From Mycolicibacterium poriferae (GTDB lineage: Bacteria > Actinomycetota > Actinomycetes > Mycobacteriales > Mycobacteriaceae): DNA of 64,000 bases. Location of the stretch: contig NZ_AP022570.1 in NCBI RefSeq assembly GCF_010728325.1, positions 5,208,001 through 5,272,000 on the forward strand, in the 5' to 3' direction. Every line of letters begins with the position of its first letter. The first letter of the stretch is position 1. The position numbers and the translations under genes are program-made. The notes beneath the pieces were generated by a model that saw nothing but the letters and a program-made list of their open reading frames with translations, was not told the origin of the DNA and searched no databases. Shown here piece by piece: positions 9,202-19,268 of this stretch.

Positions 9202-11177
9202 CGGCGCCGTTTCGCACTCAGGTAGTCGCCGACCACAGCGGCACCCAACCCGTCCAGATCGGGCACCACGACCCGACCGCCGACCCTGCGGGCGACCTGG
9301 TCGATGAAGCGTGCCAGCCCAGGGTCGCTGCCCAGCCGGAAGATCGTCACCTGGGCACCCAGCCGGGCGACCTCGTCGAAGCCGCGGACGGTGTGTCCGA
9401 TGGTGCGCGGGTGCGGCGGGTAATCGAAGAACACTGACGAGCCCTCGCCGCCGAAATCCTCGAGGTGCGCCGTCGGTTCACCGTCGGTGACGACGAGCAC
9501 CACCGGCTGCGCGTTCGGGTGGCGCCGTAAGTGCCGGGTCGCCAGCGCCAACGCGTGGTGCAGGTTGGTGCCCTGTTCGTAGACGCCCTCCAACCCGGTC
9601 AGCTCGGCGGCGGTGACGGTGCGGGCGTAGCGGCCGAACGCGACGATCTGCAACGCATCGGACCGGAACCTGGTGCTGACCAAGTGGTTGAGCGCCAAAG
9701 CGGTGCGCTTCATCGGCAGCCAGCGGTTTTCCATCACCATCGAGAACGACGTGTCCACCAGCAGCGCCACCGCCGCCTGGGTGCGCGTCTCGGTCTCGGA
9801 GATCTCGACGTCGTCGACGGTGAGACGCACCGGCAGCGGGCGCTCCCCGGTGCCGGCTTCCCGGAGCACTGCATTGGTCACGGTGCGGGTGACGTTCCAC
9901 GGCTCGGTGTCGCCGAACTGCCACGGCCGGGTGGCCCCGGTCAGTTCTCCCGCGGCGCCGGCGCGACGGGTGTCGCGCTCGCCGTGGCGGCCCGAGAGCT
10001 GTTGGGCGACGTCACGCAACGCGGCCTGACCGAGTTGGCGCATCGCCTTGGGCGACAACCGCCACTGGCCGTCGGAACCGCGGTCGAGGAACCCCTGGTT
10101 CATCAGCGCCCGTTCCAGTTCGGCGAGCGTACGGGCGTCCACGGCGGCGTCCTCGCCGAGCTGGCGGGCCAGCATGTCGAGGTCGACGTCGTCCATCGTG
10201 GCGCCCGAGTAGCTCTGCGACAGCTGCTCTGCCAGCTGCTCGAGTTCGGCGATGTCGGCCATCGCCTGGGCGCCCTCACCCATGCCCATCGGGTTGTCGC
10301 CGGAGAACCGCTGCGAGCCGTCCCAGTCTTCGCCGGGGCGGGCGGACTGCAGGTGCGCGTCGAGCCGGTTGAGCGCGTTCATCAACGACGGTGACCCGAA
10401 AGCCTGCTGCGCCAACTGATCCAGCTCGGCACGCTGCTGTTCGGACAGGCTGTTGCGGAACCGCTGGGCGGCGGCGGCGCGCTGGGCCAGCGAGTCGAGC
10501 AACTCGTCGATGTTGCGCGGGTTCTCCGGGAAGAACTCGCCGTGCTTGGCCATGAAGTCCTGAAAGTCTTCTGGCGTGTCCTGACCCTGAGCGTGTTTGT
10601 CCAGCAGGTTGTTCAGGTCGTCGAGCATCTCGTTGACCCGCTGCCGGTCCTCGTCGGTGGCGTTCTCCAGGGCCTGCTTCATGCCGGCGAAGCGCTGGTC
10701 GAGCATTTCGCGGCCGAGGAGATCCTTGATCTGCTCGTACTTCTCTCGCGCCTCCGCCGAGCGCCAGTCGTATTCGGCGAGCTCCTGCACCGCCTTGGCC
10801 GGGGACGGCGACAGCGCTTCCAGTTGCAGCTCGCCGAACCGGGCGTCGTCGTCGAGCGCGCGCGCCAGCTCCTTGCGCTCGGCCAGCACCGCGTCATCGA
10901 GCAGCTGCTTGATCTCGGCCAGCGTGCCGTCGAGGTTGTTGCGCTGCAACAACTCCCGTCGGCGCCGGTTAGCCTCGGCGGCCAGCCGGTCGGCGCCGGG
11001 CATGTTCTTCGAACCGCGGCGAAGCAGTTCAGACAGCGCCCGCCGAGGCGAGGTGCCCTCCATGACGTCCTGCCCGATCGCTTCCAGCGCTTCGCGCAGG
11101 TCGACGGGCGGCGCCAGCGGGTCGGGCCCGCCGGTGTATCGCGAGTACCGCGATGTCCTCGTTTGTTTAGACCCCAC
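9198..11177 (-). CDS. von Willebrand factor A domain protein, MoxR partner (Rv0959-like)
   Basis: A 659-residue cytoplasmic protein. The long charged N-terminal two thirds is helical and rich in Glu/Gln/Arg. The C-terminal VWA domain has the MIDAS start VDTSFSMVMENRW, which fits DxSxS metal binding, followed by a GTNLHHALALATRHLRRHP segment and VLVVTDGEPT. MoxR ATPases paired with VWA proteins act as chaperone-like remodellers in bacteria; the client here is unknown. Start taken at GTG 11177 because GAGGAG lies seven bases upstream; a TTG at 11192 is also in frame. The MoxR-type ATPase gene ends 50 bp upstream and is probably co-transcribed. Confidence 0.82.
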   Translation of the reverse strand: MGSKQTRTSRYSRYTGGPDPLAPPVDLREALEAIGQDVMEGTSPRRALSELLRRGSKNMPGADRLAAEANRRRRELLQRNNLDGTLAEIKQLLDDAVLAERKELARALDDDARFGELQLEALSPSPAKAVQELAEYDWRSAEAREKYEQIKDLLGREMLDQRFAGMKQALENATDEDRQRVNEMLDDLNNLLDKHAQGQDTPEDFQDFMAKHGEFFPENPRNIDELLDSLAQRAAAAQRFRNSLSEQQRAELDQLAQQAFGSPSLMNALNRLDAHLQSARPGEDWDGSQRFSGDNPMGMGEGAQAMADIAELEQLAEQLSQSYSGATMDDVDLDMLARQLGEDAAVDARTLAELERALMNQGFLDRGSDGQWRLSPKAMRQLGQAALRDVAQQLSGRHGERDTRRAGAAGELTGATRPWQFGDTEPWNVTRTVTNAVLREAGTGERPLPVRLTVDDVEISETETRTQAAVALLVDTSFSMVMENRWLPMKRTALALNHLVSTRFRSDALQIVAFGRYARTVTAAELTGLEGVYEQGTNLHHALALATRHLRRHPNAQPVVLVVTDGEPTAHLEDFGGEGSSVFFDYPPHPRTIGHTVRGFDEVARLGAQVTIFRLGSDPGLARFIDQVARRVGGRVVVPDLDGLGAAVVGDYLSAKRRR

Positions 11178-11227
11178 TGTCGCACTCCTCAACGCAGCTC
11201 GTACGTCGCTGCTTGATCGTCGCGCTC

Positions 11228-12622
11228 CTAGCCATAGACGGTTTCGCCCTCGCCTGACACCTTGTCGATCCGCTTGGCCAGATACAGCGCCTCGAGGGCC
11301 AGTTCGATGGCCGCGGCGCGCTGGCCTTCGGTCTGCGCACCGAGGCGGCGCTGGATCTCGGCGACGGCGGGCACCTCCGGCAACGCGTCGAGCACCTCCC
11401 GCGCGGATACCCGCTCGCCGGTGGTGACCGGCGAGCCACCTTCGACGGCCGTCACGATCGGCGCCACGTCGATCCCGCCGAGCAGCCGCTGAGCGGTCTC
11501 GGCGGTGGCCCGCCGCAGCAGGTGCTCGAGCACGGCCTGCTCGCGGCCCTCCTCACCGGATTCGAACTCCAGCTTGCCTCGCAGCACGTCGATGATGGTG
11601 CCGAGGTCCACCACGCGGGCCACCGGATCGGATTCGCCGAGGACGGCGCCGCGGTGCCGGGCCGACGCGGCGACCGTCTCGGCCGCGGCGATGGCGAACC
11701 GTGCCGACACCCCGGAACGTTGGTCGATCGACGTCGATTCGCGCAGCGCGCGGGCGAACCGCGCCAGGATCTGCAGCAGGTAGTCCGGGACCTCGGCTGC
11801 CAGGTGGGCCTCCTGGCTGATGACCCCGACCTCGGCGTCGAGTTCCTGCGGATAGTGGGTTCGGATCTCGGCGCCGAAGCGGTCCTTGAGCGGGGTGATG
11901 ATGCGCCCGCGGTTGGTGTAGTCCTCGGGGTTGGCGCTGGCGACGACGAGGACGTCCAACGGCAGCCGCAGCGTGTAGCCGCGCACCTGGATGTCGCGCT
12001 CCTCCATCACGTTGAGCATGGCGACCTGGATGCGTTCGGCGAGGTCGGGCAGCTCGTTGACGGCGACGATGCCGCGGTGTGCCCGCGGGATCAGCCCGTA
12101 GGCGATGGTCTCGGGGTCCCCCAGGCTGCGGCCCTCGGCGACCTTGATCGGGTCGATGTCGCCGACCAGGTCGGCGACGCTGGTGTCCGGGGTGGCCAGC
12201 TTCTCGGTGTAGCGCTCGCTGCGGTGCTTCCAGGCCACCGGGAGGTCGTCGCCGGAGTCGGCGGCCCGCTTGATCGACTCGGGCGTGATCGGGCTGTAGG
12301 GATGCTCGCCGAGTTCGGCGCCGGCGATGACCGGGGTCCATTCGTCGAGCAGCCCGCTCAGGGCGCGCAACAGGCGCGTCTTGCCCTGGCCGCGCTCGCC
12401 GAGCAGAACGATGTCGTGTTCGGCGATCAGGGCGCGCTCGAGCTGCGGGATGACGGTGTCCTCGAAGCCCAGGATCCCTGGCCACACCTCGGCGACGTCC
12501 ACGCCCCCGCTCAGCTTGGCCAGCAGATTCTCGCGGAGCTCGGCCTTCACGCTGCGTTCGCGGTGTCCCGAGGCGCGCAGCTCACCGACGGTGCGGGGGA
12601 GATCGTTAGGTGAAGTCACCAC
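11228..12622 (-). CDS. MoxR-type AAA+ ATPase / magnesium-chelatase-like (Rv0958-like)
   Basis: A 464-residue AAA+ ATPase. Walker A is LLGERGQGKTRLLRAL (about residues 74-89). The magnesium-chelatase/MoxR signature follows, with PRAHRGIVAVNELPDL and MLNVMEERDIQVRG, then LVVASANPEDYTNRGRIITP as the sensor-1/Walker-B neighbourhood. It very likely works with the VWA protein encoded next, as in other MoxR-VWA pairs. Two adjacent GTG codons at 12622 and 12619 can start it; no strong ribosome site is visible. Confidence 0.85.
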   Translation of the reverse strand: MVTSPNDLPRTVGELRASGHRERSVKAELRENLLAKLSGGVDVAEVWPGILGFEDTVIPQLERALIAEHDIVLLGERGQGKTRLLRALSGLLDEWTPVIAGAELGEHPYSPITPESIKRAADSGDDLPVAWKHRSERYTEKLATPDTSVADLVGDIDPIKVAEGRSLGDPETIAYGLIPRAHRGIVAVNELPDLAERIQVAMLNVMEERDIQVRGYTLRLPLDVLVVASANPEDYTNRGRIITPLKDRFGAEIRTHYPQELDAEVGVISQEAHLAAEVPDYLLQILARFARALRESTSIDQRSGVSARFAIAAAETVAASARHRGAVLGESDPVARVVDLGTIIDVLRGKLEFESGEEGREQAVLEHLLRRATAETAQRLLGGIDVAPIVTAVEGGSPVTTGERVSAREVLDALPEVPAVAEIQRRLGAQTEGQRAAAIELALEALYLAKRIDKVSGEGETVYG

Positions 12623-12720
12623 TCCACGCTACGACTACATTCCGCGAGCTCGCGTGTCTGTCCCTGACACACCGCCACGAGCTGGCATTTTGCGCGCGCT
12701 CGACAGCCGCGAGGGACACC

Positions 12721-12783
12721 TGCTGCACGCAGTCAGTGCGCGAAGCGTCCGGAGACGTGCTGCACGGCGTCAGTGCGCGAAGT
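12721..12783. repeat. short direct duplication of the purH 3' end
   Basis: Two near-identical copies of about 26 bp, TGCTGCACG[C/G][A/C]GTCAGTGCGCGAAG, at 12721-12746 and 12758-12783. The second holds the purH stop codon and last codons; the first lies just downstream of purH in the intergenic gap. Confidence 0.6.
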
Positions 12784-14356
12784 GCCGCGCGCCGGTCAGG
12801 TAGAGCGTGACGCCCGCTGCTTCGGCGGCCGCGGTCACCTCGTCGTCACGCACGGATCCACCCGGATGGACCACGGCCCTGACACCCGCGCGAGTCAGCG
12901 TCTCCAGACCGTCGGGGAACGGGAAGAACGCATCTGAGGCCGCGACCGCACCGTCGGTTCGGTCCCCCGCCCGCTCCACCGCCAGCCGGGCCGCGTCCAC
13001 GCGGTTGACCTGCCCCATGCCGACTCCCACCGTCGCGCCGTCGCGCGCGATGACGATCGCGTTGGATTTGACCGCCCGGCAGGTGCGCCACGCGAACACC
13101 AGGTCGGCAAGCGTCGTCGGATCCGCCGGCGACCCGGTGGCCAGCGTCCAGTTCAGCGGGTCATCCCCGGCAGCATCCACCGCGTCGCGCTGCTGCATCA
13201 ACAGCCCGCCGCTGATCTGACGGAACTCGGTCCCACCGACCTGTGGCTCGGATGCCACCAACACGCGGATGTTCTTCTTCTTCGTCAGCACCTCGACCGC
13301 GCCCGGTTCGTAGGCCGGGGCGACGATCACCTCGGTGAAGATGCCGGCGACCGTCTCGGCCATCTCGACGGTGACTTCGGCGTTGGCCGCGATCACGCCG
13401 CCGAAGGCCGACAGCGGGTCACATTCGTGCGCCTTGCGGTGGGCGTCGGCCACCGACACCGAGGAGATCGCAATGCCGCACGGGTTGGCGTGCTTGATGA
13501 TCGCGACACAGATGTCTTCGTGGTCGAATGCCGCCCGCCAGGCCGCGTCGGCGTCGGTGTAGTTGTTGTAGGACATCTCCTTGCCGTGCAGTTGCTCGGC
13601 CTGCGCCAGACCCGGCCAACCACCGTCGTCGCTGTAGAGTGCAGCGCCCTGGTGCGGGTTCTCCCCGTAGCGCAGCACCGCAGTGCGCCGGAACGTCGCA
13701 CCGAGCCACGGCGGCAACTGGCCGCCCGTACCCGCCGCGTCGGCGCCCTGTTCCGGCGCCAGCACCGACTCCATCCACGACGCCACAGCGACGTCGTACT
13801 CAGCAGTGTGCCGGAACGCCAACGCGGCCAGCTTCTTTCGTTCCGACAGGGTGAATCCGCCGGCCCGCACCGCAGCAAGCACACCGTCGTAGCCGAGCGG
13901 ATCGACCACGACGGCGACGCTGGGATGATTCTTGGCCGCCGCCCGCACCATCGACGGCCCGCCGATGTCGATCTGCTCGACACACTCGTCGACGTCGGCA
14001 CCGGAGTTGACGGTCTGGGTGAACGGATACAGATTCACCACGACGAGCTCGAACGGGGCGACCCCCAGACCGGCGAGCGCCGAAACATGCTCGGGCTTAC
14101 GCTGATCGGCGAGCAGACCGGCGTGCACATGCGGATGCAGCGTCTTGACCCGGCCGTCGAGCACCTCTGGGAACCCGGTGACGGTCTCCACTGGTGTCAC
14201 CGGAACACCAGCTCCAGCAATGGTTTTGGCGGTCGAACCGGTGGACACGATGTCGACCCCGGCGGCGTGCAGCCCCTGCGCCAACGGCACCAATCCAGTC
14301 TTGTCGTACACGCTGATCAGTGCGCGGCGGATGCGCCGCCGACCGTCCTCGCTCAT
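12770..14356 (-). CDS. purH: bifunctional AICAR formyltransferase / IMP cyclohydrolase
   Basis: A 528-residue enzyme for the last two steps of purine synthesis, AICAR to FAICAR to IMP. The N-terminal MGS-like cyclohydrolase domain starts [20 protein letters not shown] and includes ISTG-type [10 protein letters not shown] and [16 protein letters not shown]. The C-terminal AICAR transformylase domain has [23 protein letters not shown] and [19 protein letters not shown]. Full length for the family. The ATG overlaps the purN stop (TCAT on the plus strand), so purN-purH translation is probably coupled. Confidence 0.96.
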   Translation of the reverse strand: MSEDGRRRIRRALISVYDKTGLVPLAQGLHAAGVDIVSTGSTAKTIAGAGVPVTPVETVTGFPEVLDGRVKTLHPHVHAGLLADQRKPEHVSALAGLGVAPFELVVVNLYPFTQTVNSGADVDECVEQIDIGGPSMVRAAAKNHPSVAVVVDPLGYDGVLAAVRAGGFTLSERKKLAALAFRHTAEYDVAVASWMESVLAPEQGADAAGTGGQLPPWLGATFRRTAVLRYGENPHQGAALYSDDGGWPGLAQAEQLHGKEMSYNNYTDADAAWRAAFDHEDICVAIIKHANPCGIAISSVSVADAHRKAHECDPLSAFGGVIAANAEVTVEMAETVAGIFTEVIVAPAYEPGAVEVLTKKKNIRVLVASEPQVGGTEFRQISGGLLMQQRDAVDAAGDDPLNWTLATGSPADPTTLADLVFAWRTCRAVKSNAIVIARDGATVGVGMGQVNRVDAARLAVERAGDRTDGAVAASDAFFPFPDGLETLTRAGVRAVVHPGGSVRDDEVTAAAEAAGVTLYLTGARHFAH

Positions 14357-14982
14357 CCTATGGTCGCCTTTCGTCCGGTCCAGGTCACGCCGCGGGTGGC
14401 CAGCGCATCGAGGACATCCACCAGAAGCTGTCGCTCCACCACTTTGATCCGTTCGTGCAGGGTGGCTTCGTCGTCATCGTCGAGCACCGGCACGGCCTGC
14501 TGCGCCAGGATCGGCCCGGTGTCGGTGCCGTCGTCGACCAGGTGCACACTGCAGCCGGTCACCTTGACCCCGTAGGCCAACGCATCGGGAACCGCGTGGG
14601 CGCCGGGAAAAGCCGGCAGAAGCGCCGGGTGGGTGTTGACGACCCGCGCGGGAAATCGGGAAAGAAATTGCGCGCCAAGAATCTTCATGAACCCGGCGGA
14701 CACCACCAGGTCCGGTTCGTGAGCCGCCGTCGCCTCGGTGAGGGCGGCATCCCAGGAAACGCGGTCCGGGTAGTCGCCGAGACGCACCGTGAACGTCGGC
14801 ACCGACGCGTCCGCAGCGACATCGAGGGCGCGGCACGCCCGGTCGGTGCCGACCGCGACGACCCGGGCCGGGTAGTCGTCGACGGCTGACTTGAGCAGTG
14901 TTTCGAGTAACGAACCGGTGCCCGACGCCAGCACCACCAGCCGCGCCGGTGCGCTCGGGGGCACACGGACCTCAGGCTGCAC
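14353..14982 (-). CDS. purN: phosphoribosylglycinamide formyltransferase (GART)
   Basis: A 209-residue transformylase that uses 10-formyl-THF to convert GAR to FGAR. The core begins [17 protein letters not shown]. Catalytic motifs are visible: [20 protein letters not shown] (Asn-His pair) and [19 protein letters not shown] (Asp). Start is the GTG at 14982; a TAGGCT -10-like box seven bases upstream suggests a leaderless mRNA. It overlaps purH by four bases. Confidence 0.94.
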   Translation of the reverse strand: MQPEVRVPPSAPARLVVLASGTGSLLETLLKSAVDDYPARVVAVGTDRACRALDVAADASVPTFTVRLGDYPDRVSWDAALTEATAAHEPDLVVSAGFMKILGAQFLSRFPARVVNTHPALLPAFPGAHAVPDALAYGVKVTGCSVHLVDDGTDTGPILAQQAVPVLDDDDEATLHERIKVVERQLLVDVLDALATRGVTWTGRKATIG

Positions 14983-14989
14983 GCCAGAG

Positions 14990-14995
14990 AGCCTA
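14990..14995 (-). promoter_or_regulatory. -10 box for a leaderless purN transcript
   Basis: TAGGCT on the minus strand, seven bases before the purN GTG, the spacing expected if transcription starts at the start codon. No good -35 box is visible. Confidence 0.4.
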
Positions 14996-15003
14996 ATAGG
15001 TGA

Positions 15004-16632
15004 TCATTCAGTGCCGCGTCTGTGGTCGCCTGGTTCGTCTACGACACTGCGGCCATCTGCTTCGTCTACGACACCCCGGCCATTTGCTTCGTCTACGACG
15101 AAGTGCTCCTCGGGGTCCTCCACGACACCCCAGCCCGCTGCTTCGTCTACGACGCTCCGGCGATCTGCTTCGTCTACGACACCCCGGCCATTGGCTTCGT
15201 CTACGACGCTCCGGTGATCTGCTTCGTCTACGACGAAGTGCTCCTCGGGGTCGATTTCCTCGAGATCCATCTCCTCGCGATCGGGCTTGCGGCGCCCCGA
15301 CTCCCCCATCGCAGCGGCAGCCGGCTCCCCTGAGGTGACGTCCACCTGCTCGGTGGCCGGGGACTCGGCCGCCCGCATCTCCCCGCCCGACCGCACCTCG
15401 TCGGCGTCGGCGACCAAGACATCATCGGACTCGTCCCGCGGAGTCGGCTCCGGCTCGGACTTCACAGCCGGCCGGCGCACCCGCGGCGCCAGGCCCCCCG
15501 ACATCGCCACGGTCAACCCACCGATGCCGGCGAACCACAGAAAGACTGCCGGCCCGAACGTCGCCTGGTCGACTCCGACCTCACCGAAATTGCCCAATGT
15601 CCCACCGCCGGCATAGCCCAGCACGGCCATGGTCACCGCTGCCAGCGCCGCCGCCACCGCCACCTTCGCCAGCGCGGTCAGCGGGGGCAGCGGCCGGCGG
15701 GCGCACTGCTGGCCGAGCGCGACTCCGGACACAGCGGCGACGATCATCAACGCAACCCAGACCGGCCCCAGAGGTGGGGTGGGCGCCGCGGCGAGTATCG
15801 GAAGCGCAGGGATGTCGCCGCCGAAAACCGTGAACGAGCTGAACGTCGCCAGTCCCACATGCGCGCTGCTCCCTACAACGACTGCCGCCGCGCCCACCAT
15901 GACGTTCGGTACGTACAGCACCGAAAGCACAGTCAGGCTGAGCTGACCGAACACCGAGTCGGTGATCGCATACAGCTCGTGCATCGTCGACCAGTGCACG
16001 ACCAGCGACCCGGCGGTGATCACTCCGGACAGCCCCATCAGCGCCAACACCCCGGCCGCGGCAGCGCGAACCGCGTCGAACAACCAGCTCGGCAGCGGTG
16101 ACGACCTCAGCAACCGCCGCCCGATCCGGGAACCGACCCCCGCCACGGCGCCGATCGCGTGCACGACCAGCACCCCGCCGAACGCGCGCAGCGCATCGGG
16201 CGTCTGCAGATCGGTCAGAACCGACGCGGCGTCATGGATGACCGCCAGACAGAGCGCCGCGATCAGAATCGGGCCGCCGATCGCCGAAGCCACCACCCAG
16301 CGCATGACGAACCAGGATGCGCTCGTCGTGGCGGCGGCCGTTGTGCGTGCGGTGCCGTAGATCATCGCCAGCACCGGTAGCAACGGCATCACCCCGAGCG
16401 CACTGCCCGCGATCGAGACGGGAACCTGGTGCACGGCCAGCCACATGCTGGCGATCGCGCCGAACGCGCCGGTCATGTCGCTGTTGGCGATCAACAGCTG
16501 AAGCAGCACCACCGCGGCGATGACGACAAGCGCCACGATCGACGGCCCGAAGGCGACCCGGAGCAGATCACGCGCCTGCCGGGTTCCGCTTGCCGGGCGG
16601 GGGGCGCCTCCCGGGTGCGGTCGTCTGGTCAC
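15004..16632 (-). CDS. perM: PerM-like integral membrane protein (DUF6350) with acidic repeat tail
   Basis: About 542 residues. PerM of M. tuberculosis (Rv0955) is a polytopic membrane protein tied to cell division through FtsB stability. Here about ten hydrophobic segments run from [20 protein letters not shown] to [17 protein letters not shown], and the signature block [19 protein letters not shown] is present. The cytoplasmic C-terminus is acidic and ends in about eight tandem nine-residue units of the type VVDEANGRG, encoded by a 27-bp repeat. I chose the GTG at 16632, which has GAGGAG 11 bases upstream; the frame is open to 16680, so the start is uncertain. Confidence 0.82.
   Translation of the reverse strand: MTRRPHPGGAPRPASGTRQARDLLRVAFGPSIVALVVIAAVVLLQLLIANSDMTGAFGAIASMWLAVHQVPVSIAGSALGVMPLLPVLAMIYGTARTTAAATTSASWFVMRWVVASAIGGPILIAALCLAVIHDAASVLTDLQTPDALRAFGGVLVVHAIGAVAGVGSRIGRRLLRSSPLPSWLFDAVRAAAAGVLALMGLSGVITAGSLVVHWSTMHELYAITDSVFGQLSLTVLSVLYVPNVMVGAAAVVVGSSAHVGLATFSSFTVFGGDIPALPILAAAPTPPLGPVWVALMIVAAVSGVALGQQCARRPLPPLTALAKVAVAAALAAVTMAVLGYAGGGTLGNFGEVGVDQATFGPAVFLWFAGIGGLTVAMSGGLAPRVRRPAVKSEPEPTPRDESDDVLVADADEVRSGGEMRAAESPATEQVDVTSGEPAAAAMGESGRRKPDREEMDLEEIDPEEHFVVDEADHRSVVDEANGRGVVDEADRRSVVDEAAGWGVVEDPEEHFVVDEANGRGVVDEADGRSVVDEPGDHRRGTE
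15034..15249 (-). repeat. 27-bp tandem repeat in the 3' end of perM
   Basis: TTCGTCTACGAC recurs on the plus strand at 15034, 15061, 15088, 15142, 15169, 15196 and 15223, all multiples of 27 apart. The unit encodes VVDEA[N/D]xRx on the minus strand. A degenerate unit (VVEDPEEHF) sits mid-array and echoes the EEIDPEEHF just before it. Confidence 0.85.
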
Positions 16633-16692
16633 GGGTGAAGTCGCTCCTCGCGAAAGCTCGGGCGCACGCCTCACGCGCACGCGCGGCTCAGA

Positions 16693-17565
16693 CTACGACG
16701 ACGACTGATCCGACTGCGGCGATGGCGACTGGTGTTGCGCAGGAACTTGGGTCGTCGGCGCGTTGCTCGCCGGCGGCTGGCCGTACGTCGGGTATCCGGT
16801 CGGCGGAGTCGGAGGGCCCGACTGCGAGGACGGGCCGGACTGCGGCGACGGCGCGGACCCCGACGACGCCGGGAAGCCGCCGGTGGACGGGCCGGTGCTG
16901 GGGTAGCCGCCGTAGGGCGTCGGATAGCCGGGACGCCCCTGCTGCTGCGGCTGACCCTGGTGCTGCCCCTGCGGCTGACCGTAGTAGTGCCCGGGGTACT
17001 GACCGAAGTGCTGCGGCTGGTCGTAGCGCGGCCGCGGTGCGGGTGCGCTGAGAATGCCGGACTGGAACAACACCACCACGACGGCGACCGCAGCCTGCAG
17101 CAGCGTGAACGCGATCACCAGGTAGAGGCCCCAGTCGACGGTCGCTCCACTGGGCTTCTTGATCACCTCGGCGATGACGAGCAGGAAGGCCAGCACCGCG
17201 CCGACCGCCGCGATCGGCGTGTAATTCGGCTGCTTGGGCAGCAGGCTCAAACCCGAAAGCAGTCCTGCCAGCACCGCCGCGATGACCGCGAACAGCAATC
17301 CCAGCGAGCTTCCGCTGAGCTGGCCCAGGCCGGGGAAATCCGAAGCGGTGATGGTGAACTGCGGCGCGAACCCGGCCAGGTACACCAGCAGACCCAGCGC
17401 GGCGACGGCCCCGCTGAGATATGCCGGCAGCTTGCTGGGGCCCTCAGCGCCCGGACCGCTGTCGGGCACCCTGCTGAACTGCTGGGTCGGCGCGGCGAAC
17501 TGATTGGTCTGCGGCTGCGTGGGCTGGTAACCGGGGCCTCCGGGCGCGCCTTGGGGGTACGACAT
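16693..17565 (-). CDS. DUF5336 membrane protein (Rv0954-like)
   Basis: A 290-residue protein with a short Gln/Pro-rich N-terminus, four predicted membrane segments (LPAYLSGAVAALGLLVYLAG; SLGLLFAVIAAVLAGLLSGL; TPIAAVGAVLAFLLVIAEVI; LYLVIAFTLLQAAVAVVVVL) and a long C-terminal cytoplasmic or external tail rich in Gly, Pro, Gln, Ser and Tyr. The family is actinobacterial and was first described as a 34-kDa antigen; the M. tuberculosis member has been linked to the divisome. ATG at 17565 has AGGAG 5 bases upstream. It lies upstream of perM on the same strand, 60 bp away, so the two may be co-transcribed. Confidence 0.85.
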   Translation of the reverse strand: MSYPQGAPGGPGYQPTQPQTNQFAAPTQQFSRVPDSGPGAEGPSKLPAYLSGAVAALGLLVYLAGFAPQFTITASDFPGLGQLSGSSLGLLFAVIAAVLAGLLSGLSLLPKQPNYTPIAAVGAVLAFLLVIAEVIKKPSGATVDWGLYLVIAFTLLQAAVAVVVVLFQSGILSAPAPRPRYDQPQHFGQYPGHYYGQPQGQHQGQPQQQGRPGYPTPYGGYPSTGPSTGGFPASSGSAPSPQSGPSSQSGPPTPPTGYPTYGQPPASNAPTTQVPAQHQSPSPQSDQSSS

Positions 17566-17812
17566 GGCCTCTCCTGTGCGATACGGGCACCGCATCGTCG
17601 GCGACGGAGCGGTGCTGACACGGTCCACCGACGGGGCGATGGACAGCGTGGGCGATTCGGTCACCCACGCTAGCGCACCCCCAGGGGGCCCCTTCTGCAC
17701 CTGGGCCCACGCCCGGGACTCACAGCGAACTCACAACATCACCGCCGGTGAGGGGCATTCGTCGCCAGCACACGGTCTGCGCTGCGCAGGGGCCCCCTTG
17801 CGGTCCGGTATT

Positions 17813-17826
17813 GGAACACGTTCTAA
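17813..17826 (+). promoter_or_regulatory. KstR-type operator
   Basis: TGGAACACGTTCTA matches the TNNAACNNGTTNNA operator of KstR, the TetR-family repressor of cholesterol catabolism genes. It ends eight bases before the ATG at 17835 and overlaps a plausible -10 (TCTAAT, 17823-17828), so binding would block initiation. Confidence 0.7.
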
Positions 17827-17834
17827 TTCTTCAC

Positions 17835-18683
17835 ATGGACTTTGGATTGGTGCTGTTCACCTCCGATCGCGGGATCACGCCGGCGGCCGCGGCCAAGCTG
17901 GCCGACGATCACGGCTTCACCACGTTCTATGTGCCCGAACACACCCACATCCCCATCAAGCGCCAAGCCGCACACCCCACGACCGGTGACGACTCACTGC
18001 CCGACGACCGCTACATGCGCACGTTGGACCCCTGGGTGTCGCTGGGCGCCGCGTGTGCGGTGACGTCCCGGGTTCGGCTGTCCACGGCGGTGGCGCTGCC
18101 CGTCGAGCACGACCCGATCACGCTGGCCAAGTCGATCGCGACCCTCGATCATCTGTCCGGCGGCCGGGTTTCCCTCGGCGTCGGCTTCGGCTGGAACACC
18201 GACGAACTGGCCGACCACAATGTGCCGCCGGGCCGGCGGCGCACCATGCTGCGCGAGTACCTGGAGGCGATGCGTGCGCTGTGGACTCAGGAGGAGGCCG
18301 AGTATCACGGCGAGTTCGTCGACTTCGGCCCGTCCTGGGCCTGGCCGAAACCCGTGCAGTCGCATGTCCCTGTCCTCGTCGGCGCTGCGGGCACCGAGAA
18401 GAACTTCAAGTGGATCGCCCGGTCCGCCGACGGTTGGATCACCACGCCCCGCGACTTCGACATCGATGCGCCGGTGAAACTGCTGCAGGACACCTGGGCC
18501 GGCGCCGGGCGCGAGGGCGCCCCGCAGGTGGTGGCGCTGGACTTCAAACCCGACCCGGACAAGCTGGCCCGGTGGCGCGACCTCGGGGTGACCGAGGTGC
18601 TGTTCGGGCTGCCCGACCGTAGCCCCGACGATGTCGCGGCCTATGTCGAACGCCTCGCCGGAAAGCTCACCGCCCTGGTCTGA
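17835..18683 (+). CDS. LLM-class F420-dependent oxidoreductase (Rv0953c-like)
   Basis: A 282-residue luciferase-like TIM-barrel protein that would use coenzyme F420 (or FMN) to oxidise or reduce an unknown substrate. Family motifs include FTTFYVPEHTHIP, the LDHLSGGRVSLGVGFGWN stretch typical of this subgroup and VPVLVGAAGTEKNFKWIARS near the cofactor phosphate site. ATG at 17835 has no ribosome site and sits six bases after a TCTAAT box, so a leaderless transcript is likely. A consensus KstR-type operator covers the promoter, pointing to co-regulation with steroid or lipid catabolism. It stands alone; the next gene starts 59 bp later with its own -10 box. Confidence 0.87.
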   Translation: MDFGLVLFTSDRGITPAAAAKLADDHGFTTFYVPEHTHIPIKRQAAHPTTGDDSLPDDRYMRTLDPWVSLGAACAVTSRVRLSTAVALPVEHDPITLAKSIATLDHLSGGRVSLGVGFGWNTDELADHNVPPGRRRTMLREYLEAMRALWTQEEAEYHGEFVDFGPSWAWPKPVQSHVPVLVGAAGTEKNFKWIARSADGWITTPRDFDIDAPVKLLQDTWAGAGREGAPQVVALDFKPDPDKLARWRDLGVTEVLFGLPDRSPDDVAAYVERLAGKLTALV

Positions 18684-18730
18684 GCGACGTCGCACCGCTC
18701 CGACGGGTAACGCCACCCCCGCGGCGCCGC

Positions 18731-18736
18731 GATAAT
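18731..18736 (+). promoter_or_regulatory. -10 box for a leaderless secreted-protein transcript
   Basis: GATAAT six bases before the GTG at 18743; spacing fits transcription starting at the start codon. Confidence 0.4.
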
Positions 18737-18742
18737 CCAGGT

Positions 18743-19258
18743 GTGACGACGACGTTGATCCGGCGGGGCGCCGCGGCAGCAGGTGCGGCCCTGGTCGCGC
18801 TGACGGTGGGCTGCGCCGACGCGGCCGCCGACCCGCCGCCGCAGATGCCCGACCTGTCGGGGTACCCGGCCGTCGACACGGCGCAGTACATGCAGAGCTA
18901 TCCCCGGTTCACCGGGTTCGACTTCGTCACGCCCGACGGACAGCTGTGCAGTCACAACACCATGAACTCACTCGACGACCCGAACCGGTTGACCCTGTCG
19001 TGCGAGGGGCCGCGACCGGACCTCGGACCCGGGACCTGGCAGGTTCTTGTGGCGACCGACGAACCGGCGACCGTCACCCCGTCGTATCCACCGCTGGACC
19101 CGGCCACGATCGCCGCCTCGGGCGTCAAGCAGCTGCCTCCGGGCCACAAGATCGTCCATCGCGACATCGAGTGCGGGGTCGACGATTCCGGGATGACGGC
19201 CTGCCGCGTGGGTGAGCACGGCTTCGTCCTGACCCCGACCGCGACGACCTTGTTCTGA
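18743..19258 (+). CDS. small secreted protein of unknown function
   Basis: 171 residues. The N-terminus is a classical export signal: RR, then the hydrophobic stretch GAAAAGAALVALTVGC, then ADAAADPP. Cleavage by signal peptidase I after an Ala near residue 29 is likely; the Cys at residue 24 follows a weak lipobox (LTVGC), so lipidation cannot be excluded. The mature part holds three more Cys residues in QLCSHNTMNS, LSCEGP and DIECGVDD, plus one in TACRVGEHGF, enough for disulfides outside the membrane. I do not recognise a domain. GTG start and leaderless -10 as described for its promoter. Confidence 0.75.
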   Translation: MTTTLIRRGAAAAGAALVALTVGCADAAADPPPQMPDLSGYPAVDTAQYMQSYPRFTGFDFVTPDGQLCSHNTMNSLDDPNRLTLSCEGPRPDLGPGTWQVLVATDEPATVTPSYPPLDPATIAASGVKQLPPGHKIVHRDIECGVDDSGMTACRVGEHGFVLTPTATTLF

Positions 19259-19268
19259 CCGTCGGCGA

